A stretch of DNA of 8,752 bases, from the NCBI GenBank assembly GCA_003532555.1, contig DOEU01000074.1, forward strand, positions 1-8,752, written 5' to 3'. A program made the translations under genes and the position numbers. The notes beneath the pieces were generated by a model. It saw only the letters and a list, made by a program, of their open reading frames with translations. It did not search any database and was not told where the DNA came from. Of this stretch, positions 1 through 5,840 are shown piece after piece. Every line of letters starts with the position of its first letter. The stretch's first letter is position 1. This DNA comes from Verrucomicrobiota bacterium (GTDB lineage: Bacteria > Verrucomicrobiota > Kiritimatiellia > Kiritimatiellales > Pontiellaceae).

Positions 1-232
1 TCGGGGTGTTTTTCGAGAAGTTCGCCGGAAAATGGATCCTTCTTGTCATGGGGGAGCGCCTCTTTTAGGGGCAAATGGAGTTGTCATTATTGGACATGGT
101 TCATCGAATCGAGAGGCCGCTTATAATGGAGTTCGGGTCGCGTGTGAAGCGGTGAGTCATGATGTGAATCATTTGATTGAAGATGCTTTACATGAGATTA
201 ATCGTGTGACTGAACCGGGGGATGGTGAATAA
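1..232 (+). CDS. plsX: Phosphate acyltransferase PlsX, C-terminal fragment (5' end outside the window)
   Basis: PlsX converts acyl-ACP and phosphate to acyl-phosphate, which PlsY uses to acylate glycerol-3-phosphate. It is a peripheral enzyme at the cytoplasmic membrane. Only the end of the gene is visible: the frame is open from the first full codon at base 2 to the TAA at 230-232, about 76 residues. The segment HGGAPLLGANGVVIIGHGSS matches the conserved C-terminal part of PlsX, where a GGAPLLG-type turn leads to a G/AHGSSN motif. It is followed by a helical tail (NHLIEDALHEINRV) typical of the family terminus. The ATG at 32 is an internal methionine, not the start, because the same frame continues upstream with family-like sequence. 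fabH starts 3 bases after the stop, which is the common plsX-fabH arrangement. The fragment shows no frameshift or damage. Confidence 0.93.
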   Translation, partial: RGVFREVRRKMDPSCHGGAPLLGANGVVIIGHGSSNREAAYNGVRVACEAVSHDVNHLIEDALHEINRVTEPGDGE

Positions 233-235
233 CGT

Positions 236-1234
236 ATGGCATTGAATCGGATAGTTACGATTCTGGGCACGGGTTCATATGTGCCTGAGAAAGTGGTCAC
301 AAACGATGATTTGGCGGCGTTGGTAGATACCTCTGATGAGTGGATTTACAGCCGAACGGGTATGAAAGAGCGACGGATTTGTGCAGCAGATCAAGCGACC
401 TCTGATTTGGGTTCGGAAGCTGCAAAAGCGGCATTGAAAGATGCAGGACTTGAGGCGGATACGATTGATCTGTTGATTGTTGCTACGCTCTCGCCCGATA
501 TGTTTTTTCCCAGTACTGCTTGTTTTGTTCAGGACCAAATCGGCGCAAAAAATGCTTTTTGTTATGATTTGGGTGCAGCTTGTTCTGGCTTTTTATATGC
601 ATTAGAAAATGCACGAGCTCAAATTGCGTGCGGTGCCATTGAGACTGCGTTGGTTATTGGTGCTGAGAAGATGAGCGCTTTTTTGGATTGGGAGGATCGG
701 TCTACTTGCATTCTTTTTGGTGATGGTGCGGGTGCGGTCGTATTACAGGCCAGTGATCGGGGTCGAGGTTTAATGCCCGCGGTGATGGGATCAGATGGGG
801 CGCTTGCGGATTTGTTGTGGACGCCTGGAGGGGGAAGTCGAAACCCTATTTCTCATGAGATGGTGGATCGAAAAGAGCATTTTATTCAGATGCAGGGTCG
901 AGATGTATTTAAGCACGCGGTTACGCGAATGGGCGATGCGGTGATGGAAGCACTAGCAAAAAATGAGATTGCAGTCGATGAAGTGGCTTGTTTTATACCG
1001 CATCAGGCTAATATTCGTATTATTGATGCTATTGCGAAGCGGTTGGGTGTGGAAGATCGAATGTTTTCGAATGTGGAGAAGTATGCAAATACATCCTCGG
1101 CTGCGTTGGCGATTGCTTTGGATGAAGCAGTTCACGAGGGGGTTCTGAAAACCGGTGATTTAGCGGTACTTACGGTTTTCGGTAGTGGATTTACGTGGGG
1201 TGCGAGCGTGTTAGAGTGGCGAGGAAATGAATGA
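236..1234 (+). CDS. fabH: Beta-ketoacyl-ACP synthase III (KAS III)
   Basis: FabH starts fatty acid synthesis by condensing an acyl-CoA, usually acetyl-CoA, with malonyl-ACP in the cytoplasm. The 332-residue product has normal length for the family. The thiolase-fold catalytic triad is intact: Cys116 in DLGAACSGF, His256 in IPHQANIRI and Asn285 in YANTSSAA. The N-terminal GTGSYVPEKVVTNDDL and DTSDEWI segments and the C-terminal GSGFTWGASVLEW are typical of FabH. The ATG at 236 is preferred because the family's N-terminal strand begins directly after it. A GGTGA element at 224-228, inside the end of plsX, lies 7 bases upstream. The gene starts 3 bases after plsX, and its stop overlaps the fabD start as ATGA, so translation of the two is probably coupled. 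Primer specificity (straight or branched) cannot be read from the motifs. Confidence 0.97.
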   Translation: MALNRIVTILGTGSYVPEKVVTNDDLAALVDTSDEWIYSRTGMKERRICAADQATSDLGSEAAKAALKDAGLEADTIDLLIVATLSPDMFFPSTACFVQDQIGAKNAFCYDLGAACSGFLYALENARAQIACGAIETALVIGAEKMSAFLDWEDRSTCILFGDGAGAVVLQASDRGRGLMPAVMGSDGALADLLWTPGGGSRNPISHEMVDRKEHFIQMQGRDVFKHAVTRMGDAVMEALAKNEIAVDEVACFIPHQANIRIIDAIAKRLGVEDRMFSNVEKYANTSSAALAIALDEAVHEGVLKTGDLAVLTVFGSGFTWGASVLEWRGNE

Positions 1235-2127
1235 AGGCAATACTTTTTCCAGGGCAGGGATCGCAAATTGTGGGAATGGGTCGTGATTTATCGGATGCAT
1301 TACCGGCGTGTAAGGTATTGTTTGAGAGGGCCAATCAGGTGGTTGGATATGATTTGAGTTCTATCTGTTTTGATGGCCCGCAAGAGGAGTTGAATCTTTC
1401 ACATCATGCCCAGCTGGGTATTTTTATTTCGAGTGTAGCCGCATATAAAGCAATGGATGACCGCGGACTAATTGGCAACGTCGATTATTTAGCGGGTCAT
1501 AGTTTGGGTGAGTGGACGGCATTGCACCTAGCGGGTGTAGTTGGATTTGAAGATACGCTCCGGATATTGCAAGCGCGGGGTTCATACATGCAAACTGCTT
1601 GTGAGGATGCTCCGGGTGCTATGTTAGCGGTAATGAATTTGAGTGGTGAAAGGTTGATTGAGATTGCGGCAGAGGCGGAATGTTTTGTTGCAAATTTTAA
1701 TTCGTTATCGCAGACGGTTCTTTCGGGTCGAATTGAGACAATTGAAAAAGCGGAAGCGCTGGCTAAAGAGGCGGGCGCGAAGCGGACTGTTCGATTGCCT
1801 GTTGCGGGGGCTTTTCATTCTCCGCTGATGGTATCGGCGGCAGAAAAGATGGATAAGTTTCTTTCTTCGATTAAATTGCAAGAGCCGTATATTCCGGTTA
1901 TTTCAAATGTTACAGGTCGTGTACACGAGTTAGAAAATTTACAAGCTCGGATGGTGGAGCAAATTATTTCACCGGTTCGATGGGTTGCATGTATCGAATC
2001 TTTAGTGCGTGCAGGTGTGCAGCAGAGTGTGGAGTGTGGGCCGGGCAAGGTACTTGCTGGTTTAATAAAGCGTATTGACAAGAATCTGGCAGTTCGTAAC
2101 ATCGGACGAATAGCTGATTTGGATTGA
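1231..2127 (+). CDS. fabD: Malonyl-CoA:ACP transacylase
   Basis: FabD transfers malonate from malonyl-CoA to the phosphopantetheine arm of ACP, supplying the extender unit for FabH and FabF. The 298-residue length is typical. Visible motifs are the N-terminal FPGQGSQ at about residues 6-12, the nucleophile Ser91 in GHSLGEW, Arg116 in LQARGSYMQ (the residue that binds the malonyl carboxylate) and catalytic His196 in AGAFHSPLM. The segment at 155-161 reads NFNSLSQ, where most FabD proteins have a proline and glycine in an NxNSPGQ-like loop. This is a mild deviation outside the catalytic residues. The start overlaps the fabH stop by four bases, with GAGG at 1221-1224 as a well-placed ribosome binding site. 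The frame ends in tandem TGA TGA codons (2125-2130). fabG follows after 13 bases. Confidence 0.97.
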   Translation: MKAILFPGQGSQIVGMGRDLSDALPACKVLFERANQVVGYDLSSICFDGPQEELNLSHHAQLGIFISSVAAYKAMDDRGLIGNVDYLAGHSLGEWTALHLAGVVGFEDTLRILQARGSYMQTACEDAPGAMLAVMNLSGERLIEIAAEAECFVANFNSLSQTVLSGRIETIEKAEALAKEAGAKRTVRLPVAGAFHSPLMVSAAEKMDKFLSSIKLQEPYIPVISNVTGRVHELENLQARMVEQIISPVRWVACIESLVRAGVQQSVECGPGKVLAGLIKRIDKNLAVRNIGRIADLD

Positions 2128-2140
2128 TGAGGGTAGAGAG

Positions 2141-2884
2141 ATGTTTGATTTAAGTTCAAAATGTGCTGTCGTAACAGGAGCGGCTCGTGGTTTAGGGCAA
2201 GCTATTGCGGTGAAGCTGGCGGAAGCGGGTGCGGATGTGGCTTTATGTGATCTCCAGTCGGATTGGTTAGACGAGACAGCCGCTAAAGTTCGAGCTACAG
2301 GTCGGCGGGCTGAAGTTTATAATGTGAATGTGGCTAATGCGGACAGTGTGGCCGTGGGTGTTAAGGCGATTGAAGTAGATTTTGGTAAGATCGATATATT
2401 GGTGAATAATGCTGGGATTACCAAGGATGGTTTGTTAATGCGAATGAGCGAGGCAGATTGGGATGCGGTTTTAGATGTAAATTTAAAGGGTGTATTCCTA
2501 TGTACCAAAGCGGTTATGCGGGGCATGATGAAACAACGTTCAGGATCTATTGTGAATATTGCGTCGGTGATCGGGCTAATGGGAAATGCAGGACAAGCGA
2601 ACTATGCGGCCTCAAAAGGCGGAGTGATATCATTTAGTAAAACCGTGGCCAAAGAGTTAGCTTCTCGTAATGTGCGTTGTAATGCGGTAGCGCCTGGCTT
2701 TATTCGGACGGCGATGACCGATGCATTAGAAGAAGATGTTCAGTCGAAAATGAAAGATTTAATTCCGCTCTCACGGTTTGGTGAGCCGGAAGATGTTGCG
2801 AATGTAGTTCTGTTCTTGGCGAGTGATGCTTCTGGTTATGTTACTGGACAAGCGCTCTCGACATGTGGCGGGATGGTTATGTAG
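2141..2884 (+). CDS. fabG: 3-oxoacyl-ACP reductase
   Basis: FabG is the NADPH-dependent reductase that turns 3-oxoacyl-ACP into 3-hydroxyacyl-ACP in each elongation round. It normally works as a cytoplasmic tetramer. The 247-residue product is a classical short-chain dehydrogenase. The nucleotide-binding TGAARGLG motif is at residues 12-19, NNAG at 89-92, and the active-site tetrad is Asn114, Ser142, Tyr155 and Lys159 (YAASK). The family-typical [13 protein letters not shown] lies at 181-193. The C-terminus is CGGMVM, where many FabG proteins have N/DGGM. This position is variable and not alarming. Placement between fabD and acpP supports FabG over other dehydrogenases of this superfamily. 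The ribosome binding site is in the purine-rich spacer at 2129-2140. Confidence 0.96.
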   Translation: MFDLSSKCAVVTGAARGLGQAIAVKLAEAGADVALCDLQSDWLDETAAKVRATGRRAEVYNVNVANADSVAVGVKAIEVDFGKIDILVNNAGITKDGLLMRMSEADWDAVLDVNLKGVFLCTKAVMRGMMKQRSGSIVNIASVIGLMGNAGQANYAASKGGVISFSKTVAKELASRNVRCNAVAPGFIRTAMTDALEEDVQSKMKDLIPLSRFGEPEDVANVVLFLASDASGYVTGQALSTCGGMVM

Positions 2885-2904
2885 ATTTAGACAGATTTAA
2901 TTCT

Positions 2905-2911
2905 AAAGGAG
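2905..2911 (+). promoter_or_regulatory. Strong ribosome binding site of acpP
   Basis: AAAGGAG lies 7 bases upstream of the acpP ATG at 2919. It is the best Shine-Dalgarno match in the FAS II part of the window. This fits the very high ACP synthesis known in bacteria, although expression strength here is inferred. Confidence 0.75.
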
Positions 2912-2918
2912 ATCGAAT

Positions 2919-3155
2919 ATGGCAGTCGAAGATAAGGTTAAAGATATCATTGTTGAACAGTTGGGCGTAGATGCCGATAAAGTGAAGTCAGATGCTTCGT
3001 TTATTGAAGATCTAGGGGCTGACTCACTTGACACCGTTGAATTGGTTATGGCATTCGAAGAAGAATTTGGTGCTGAAATTCCTGATGAAGATGCTGAAAA
3101 ATTAACGTCAGTTGGTGGCGTAGTTACCTATCTGAAAGAGAAGGGTTTGGAATAA
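2919..3155 (+). CDS. acpP: Acyl carrier protein
   Basis: AcpP carries growing acyl chains as thioesters on a 4'-phosphopantetheine arm and hands them to all FAS II enzymes and to lipid and lipid A synthesis. The 78-residue acidic protein has the normal length. The modified serine is Ser36 in the invariant GADSLD motif at the start of helix II. The acidic recognition helix ([14 protein letters not shown]) and the IPDEDAEKL segment before helix IV are both present. It lies between fabG and fabF, the standard position for the housekeeping ACP, which argues against a specialised polyketide-type carrier. A 34-base gap separates it from fabG, and a hairpin terminator or attenuator lies just downstream, so it may be expressed at a different level from its neighbours. 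Confidence 0.98.
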   Translation: MAVEDKVKDIIVEQLGVDADKVKSDASFIEDLGADSLDTVELVMAFEEEFGAEIPDEDAEKLTSVGGVVTYLKEKGLE

Positions 3156-3170
3156 ATCTTTCTGCTTCAG

Positions 3171-3217
3171 AAAAAAGCCGGATCGACTGCGTTTGTGGGC
3201 GACCGGCTATTTTTATT
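3171..3217 (+). terminator. Probable intrinsic terminator/attenuator after acpP
   Basis: An imperfect hairpin has left arm AGCCGG-(A)-TCG at 3176-3185 and right arm CGACCGGCT at 3200-3208. It forms about nine base pairs with one bulged A at 3182. A run of six A's (3171-3176) precedes the stem, and TATTTTTATTT follows it, so the structure can extend and act as an intrinsic terminator. On the opposite strand the same element ends in an uninterrupted T run. It lies 15 bases after the acpP stop and 28 bases before fabF. Because fabF has no obvious promoter of its own here, the hairpin probably stops only part of the transcripts, or stabilises the 3' end of a short acpP message. Confidence 0.7.
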
Positions 3218-3244
3218 TGGTAATATTGTTTCTAGGAGAGAAAA

Positions 3245-4489
3245 ATGCGCGGACGCGAAGTAGTCATTACAGGTATGGGCGTTGTTTCGCCGATTGCGAA
3301 TGAGTTGAACCTTTTTTGGGAAGGTTTGAAGGCAGGCCAATCTGGAATTGCGCGGGTACAGAGTATGGAGGATATTGATCAATATCCGGTTCAAATTGCT
3401 GGTGAGGTTCGCGATCTTGAAGTTGATAAATATGTGGAAGCTAAAGAGGTTCGGAAAATGGATCCCTATACGGTTTATGGGATGGCAGCGGCTTCGATGG
3501 CGGTGGAAGATGCTCAATTATATGAAGGAACATTCGATCCAGAACGAACCGGTGTATTGGTAAGCTCAGGGATTGGTGGAATGCAGTATTTGCAGGCACA
3601 GCACAAGCGAGCATTAGAAGGAGGACCTAAACGGGTTTCTCCTCAATTGATACCGCAAATGATCACGAATATTCTTTCGGGTTATATTTCGATTAAATAT
3701 GGATTTAAAGGGCCTAATTTTTGTATTACGAGTGCCTGTGCTTCAGGAACGCATTCGATTGGTGAGGCGGCTCGCATGATTAGCTATGGAGATGCGGATG
3801 TGATGCTAGCAGGGGGTTCTGAAGCTTCTATAGAACTCCTAGGTGTGGCCGGCTTTGCGGCCTTGCGTGCCACGAGTCGTCGCAATGATGATCCGGAAGG
3901 TGCATCGCGCCCTTTCGATAAGGATCGTGATGGATTTGTTATGTCTGAGGGCGCCGGTGTGCTTGTTTTGGAAAGTCGAGAGCATGCAGAAGCTCGCGGC
4001 GCAAAAATTTATTGTACAGCGGCAGGATATGGTCGTACTGGAGATGCCTTTCATATCACGGCACCTGACACCTCTGCTGAGCAATCGGCTCGGGGAATGG
4101 CATTGGCAATTGAAGATGCGGGATTGCAGCCGTCGGATATTGACTATATCAATGCACATGGAACGTCGACTCCCTATAATGATAAGGGAGAGACAAAAGC
4201 GATTAAGCGTGTTTTCGCAGATGGAGCATATAAATTGGCGGTTAGTTCAAGTAAATCGATGACGGGACATATGTTAGGTGCAACTGGTGCAGTGGAGTCG
4301 ATTGTATGTGCATTAGCGATTCGAGATAGCATTGTTCCGCCGACTATTAATTATACGACACCGGATCCAGATTGTGATCTGGATTATGTTCCCAATAAAG
4401 CGCGTTCGATGGAAGTTAAGGCTGCCTTAAATAATTCACTTGGTTTTGGTGGTCATAATACTACGCTTTGTTTTACGCGGACGGTGTAA
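3245..4489 (+). CDS. fabF: Beta-ketoacyl-ACP synthase II (KAS II)
   Basis: FabF elongates acyl-ACP by decarboxylative condensation with malonyl-ACP in the cytoplasm. The 414-residue protein has the usual length. The catalytic nucleophile is Cys165 in ITSACASGTH. The two active-site histidines are His305 (NAHGTSTPYND) and His342 (SMTGHMLGATGA), and the conserved lysine is Lys337 (SSSKSMTGH). The C-terminal gating loop SLGFGGHN includes Phe401. The position directly after acpP and the overall motif set favour FabF over FabB. A good ribosome binding site, AGGAGAG at 3234-3240, lies 4 bases from the ATG at 3245, and the N-terminal RREVVITGMGVVSP-type segment (here RGREVVITGMG) starts at once, supporting this start. 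The antiporter gene follows 29 bases after the stop. Confidence 0.97.
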   Translation: MRGREVVITGMGVVSPIANELNLFWEGLKAGQSGIARVQSMEDIDQYPVQIAGEVRDLEVDKYVEAKEVRKMDPYTVYGMAAASMAVEDAQLYEGTFDPERTGVLVSSGIGGMQYLQAQHKRALEGGPKRVSPQLIPQMITNILSGYISIKYGFKGPNFCITSACASGTHSIGEAARMISYGDADVMLAGGSEASIELLGVAGFAALRATSRRNDDPEGASRPFDKDRDGFVMSEGAGVLVLESREHAEARGAKIYCTAAGYGRTGDAFHITAPDTSAEQSARGMALAIEDAGLQPSDIDYINAHGTSTPYNDKGETKAIKRVFADGAYKLAVSSSKSMTGHMLGATGAVESIVCALAIRDSIVPPTINYTTPDPDCDLDYVPNKARSMEVKAALNNSLGFGGHNTTLCFTRTV

Positions 4490-4519
4490 ATGGGGATGGT
4501 TCCAGAGGGCAGTTTGTGA
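4490..4519 (+). other. Possible nine-codon mini-ORF between fabF and the antiporter gene
   Basis: An ATG directly abuts the fabF TAA and opens a nine-codon frame, MGMVPEGSL. Its TGA (4517-4519) overlaps the antiporter ATG (4519-4521) as TGATG. A second in-frame ATG is at 4496. This geometry could support termination-reinitiation coupling from fabF to the antiporter. It may equally be chance, since the spacer is short and no separate ribosome binding site is evident for the mini-ORF. I see no conserved peptide. Confidence 0.2.
4504..4509 (+). promoter_or_regulatory. Ribosome binding site that fixes the antiporter start
   Basis: AGAGGG lies 9 bases before the ATG at 4519. The next upstream in-frame ATG, at 4468, is inside fabF, lacks a comparable site and would add a polar 17-residue leader with no family counterpart. 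The site therefore favours 4519. Confidence 0.6.
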
Positions 4520-5700
4520 TGCTCGGAATTGCAGAATTAATACTTATAGGCCTTTTAGCGGCTTATCTATTTCGTAGGCTTCGATTGCCTAGTTTGCTTG
4601 GAATGCTTCTAGTCGGATTGGTAATAAGTCCGCATGCACTTGGATGGGTATCTCCTGCATTTTTGGAGTTTTCGGATGCTTTTCGGGTTCTGGCTTTAGT
4701 GGTTATTCTATTACGTGCTGGATTGCAGATTCGCTGGCCTGCTTTGAAGCACGTGAGCAAGAAGGCTATCTTGTTGGCCTTTATACCAGGTTTATGTGAG
4801 GCGCTAACGATTACTTTTTTAGCGCCATTGTGGATGCCGTTAACCTGCATTGAAGCGGCTTTGCTGGGCTTTATTCTTGCTGCGGTTTCACCGGCGGTCA
4901 TTGTTCCGATGATGATCGATTATCAGTCGCGTGGGTTGGGTATGAAAAAAGGTATTCCGACGATGGTTCTAGCGGCGAGTGCGATTGATGACGTTTTAGC
5001 GGTTTTTATTTTTTCGGTCTTATTGGGGGTTTATCTGAATGGGCAGGATTTATTTTCGGGACTGGTAGTTGGGTTGCCGATTGCGTTAATGGGAGGAGTG
5101 ATGATCGGGTTTGGTGTAGGATATTTGCTTATTCATCTTTTTGACCGTTTTCAAGTTCGGTCGACTCAACAGATGCTTATATTGATCGCTATTTCTGTTC
5201 TTTTGATTCAAATGGAACATATGCCCCTATCTATTTCTCCCTATATTGCGATTGTTTCTATGGGGTTTGTGATTCTTGAAAAGCGAGAAAGTATGGCAGA
5301 TGAGTTGTCTAAAAAATTGAGTCAGGTATGGATTTTTGCATCGGTACTTTTGTTTGTGATGATTGGCGCTCAAACCGATGTGCACGTGGCATGGAGTGCA
5401 GGTTGGACTTCTTTAATGCTGATTTTATGTGGATTATTAGTGCGAAGTGCGGCGGTTTTGTTGACGTTGGTAAATAGCGTACTTTCGATGCGTGAGCGCT
5501 ATTTTGTGGTGTTTTCTTTTTGGCCAAAAGCGACTGTTCAGGCGGCGATGGGCGCTGTTCCTTTAACCATGATGGTAGGCATGGGAATGGACACATTACC
5601 GGGTGAGTTGATCTTGGCGGTATCAGTTTTGAGCATATTGATTACAGCTCCCTTGGGAGCGATTGCGGTTGCACTGAGTGCTGAGCGGTGTTTGAAGTGA
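4519..5700 (+). CDS. NHA/SLC9B-type cation:proton antiporter (CPA2 superfamily)
   Basis: This is an inner-membrane secondary transporter predicted to exchange Na+ or Li+ for protons and so serve pH and sodium homeostasis. The 393-residue product is mostly hydrophobic, with about 12-13 membrane segments. Family motifs occur in order: RAGL at 66-69, SPAVIVP at 124-130, the paired ion-binding aspartates Asp157-Asp158 in ASAIDDVLA, and PKATVQA at 336-342 with Lys337. From memory this set matches the NHA branch (human SLC9B1/B2) better than KefB/C or NhaA. There is no C-terminal RCK/TrkA-N nucleotide-binding domain, so it is the bare transporter. I start it at ATG 4519, because a longer frame from 4468 would overlap fabF by 22 bases and add a polar leader. 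The gap to fabF is 29 bases, so cotranscription with the fatty acid genes is likely. Ion specificity is not determined by the sequence alone. Confidence 0.88.
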   Translation: MLGIAELILIGLLAAYLFRRLRLPSLLGMLLVGLVISPHALGWVSPAFLEFSDAFRVLALVVILLRAGLQIRWPALKHVSKKAILLAFIPGLCEALTITFLAPLWMPLTCIEAALLGFILAAVSPAVIVPMMIDYQSRGLGMKKGIPTMVLAASAIDDVLAVFIFSVLLGVYLNGQDLFSGLVVGLPIALMGGVMIGFGVGYLLIHLFDRFQVRSTQQMLILIAISVLLIQMEHMPLSISPYIAIVSMGFVILEKRESMADELSKKLSQVWIFASVLLFVMIGAQTDVHVAWSAGWTSLMLILCGLLVRSAAVLLTLVNSVLSMRERYFVVFSFWPKATVQAAMGAVPLTMMVGMGMDTLPGELILAVSVLSILITAPLGAIAVALSAERCLK

Positions 5701-5708
5701 TCAGGGTC

Positions 5709-5740
5709 GTATTTTTGAGGAATAATCCTTGAATAAATAC
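5709..5740. repeat. Imperfect inverted repeat (hairpin) after the antiporter gene
   Basis: The arms GTATTTTTGAGGA (5709-5721) and TCCTTGAATAAATAC (5726-5740) can pair over 13 positions around an ATAA loop. The right arm has single-base bulges at G5731 and T5734, and there is one G-T pair. It begins 8 bases after the antiporter stop and overlaps the candidate -35 box of the next gene. No T run follows it, so it is not a standard intrinsic terminator. It could be an mRNA 3'-end structure, a weak terminator or an operator. Confidence 0.45.
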
Positions 5741-5757
5741 GGAATGATCAAGATACT
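5729..5757 (+). promoter_or_regulatory. Candidate sigma70-type promoter for the TPR gene
   Basis: TTGAAT (5729-5734) and GATACT (5752-5757) are separated by 17 bases, and each matches four of six consensus positions (TTGACA, TATAAT). They lie about 85 bases upstream of the ATG at 5841, in the only sizeable gene-free gap of the window (140 bases). The -35 box sits inside the right arm of the inverted repeat at 5709-5740. In an AT-rich spacer such matches occur by chance, so this is tentative. Confidence 0.3.
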
Positions 5758-5824
5758 TTAAATCTTAACTGCCATGTTCCATTAATCGCTTGTGGATAGC
5801 TCTCTGCGGGACGTGCGTAGTCAT

Positions 5825-5830
5825 AGGGAG
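5825..5830 (+). promoter_or_regulatory. Ribosome binding site that fixes the TPR gene start
   Basis: AGGGAG ends 10 bases before the ATG at 5841. Starting there places a charged n-region and a hydrophobic core exactly as expected for a signal peptide. An in-frame TTG at 5790 would add 17 residues and has no clear upstream site, so it is disfavoured. Confidence 0.5.
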
Positions 5831-5840
5831 TGTGTTTGAG

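Noticed and set aside
275..538. Open frame on the minus strand inside fabH (and similar minus-strand frames within fabD, fabG, fabF, the antiporter and the TPR gene)
   Set aside because: These frames lie entirely within well-identified + strand genes. Their translations are rich in Arg, Ser, His and Ile, as expected from antisense reading, and they show no recognisable domain.
3218..3233. Possible extended -10 promoter element (TGGTAATAT) just before fabF
   Set aside because: The -10 match is only four of six and no -35 is visible at the right spacing. A transcript starting there would begin right at the fabF ribosome binding site, leaving almost no leader.
3843..4262. 139-codon frame on the + strand overlapping fabF in another frame
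   Set aside because: It lies inside an intact fabF that has all its catalytic residues. The translation has no family features and there is no sign of a programmed frameshift.
4468..4518. Upstream start for the antiporter inside fabF
   Set aside because: It would add a polar 17-residue leader without a family counterpart and overlap fabF. ATG 4519 has a ribosome binding site at 4504-4509 and begins directly at the first membrane helix.
5790..5840. TTG start giving a 950-residue TPR protein
   Set aside because: TTG starts are less common, no ribosome binding site is clear upstream, and the extension would push the signal peptide away from the N-terminus. ATG 5841 gives a classical signal peptide.
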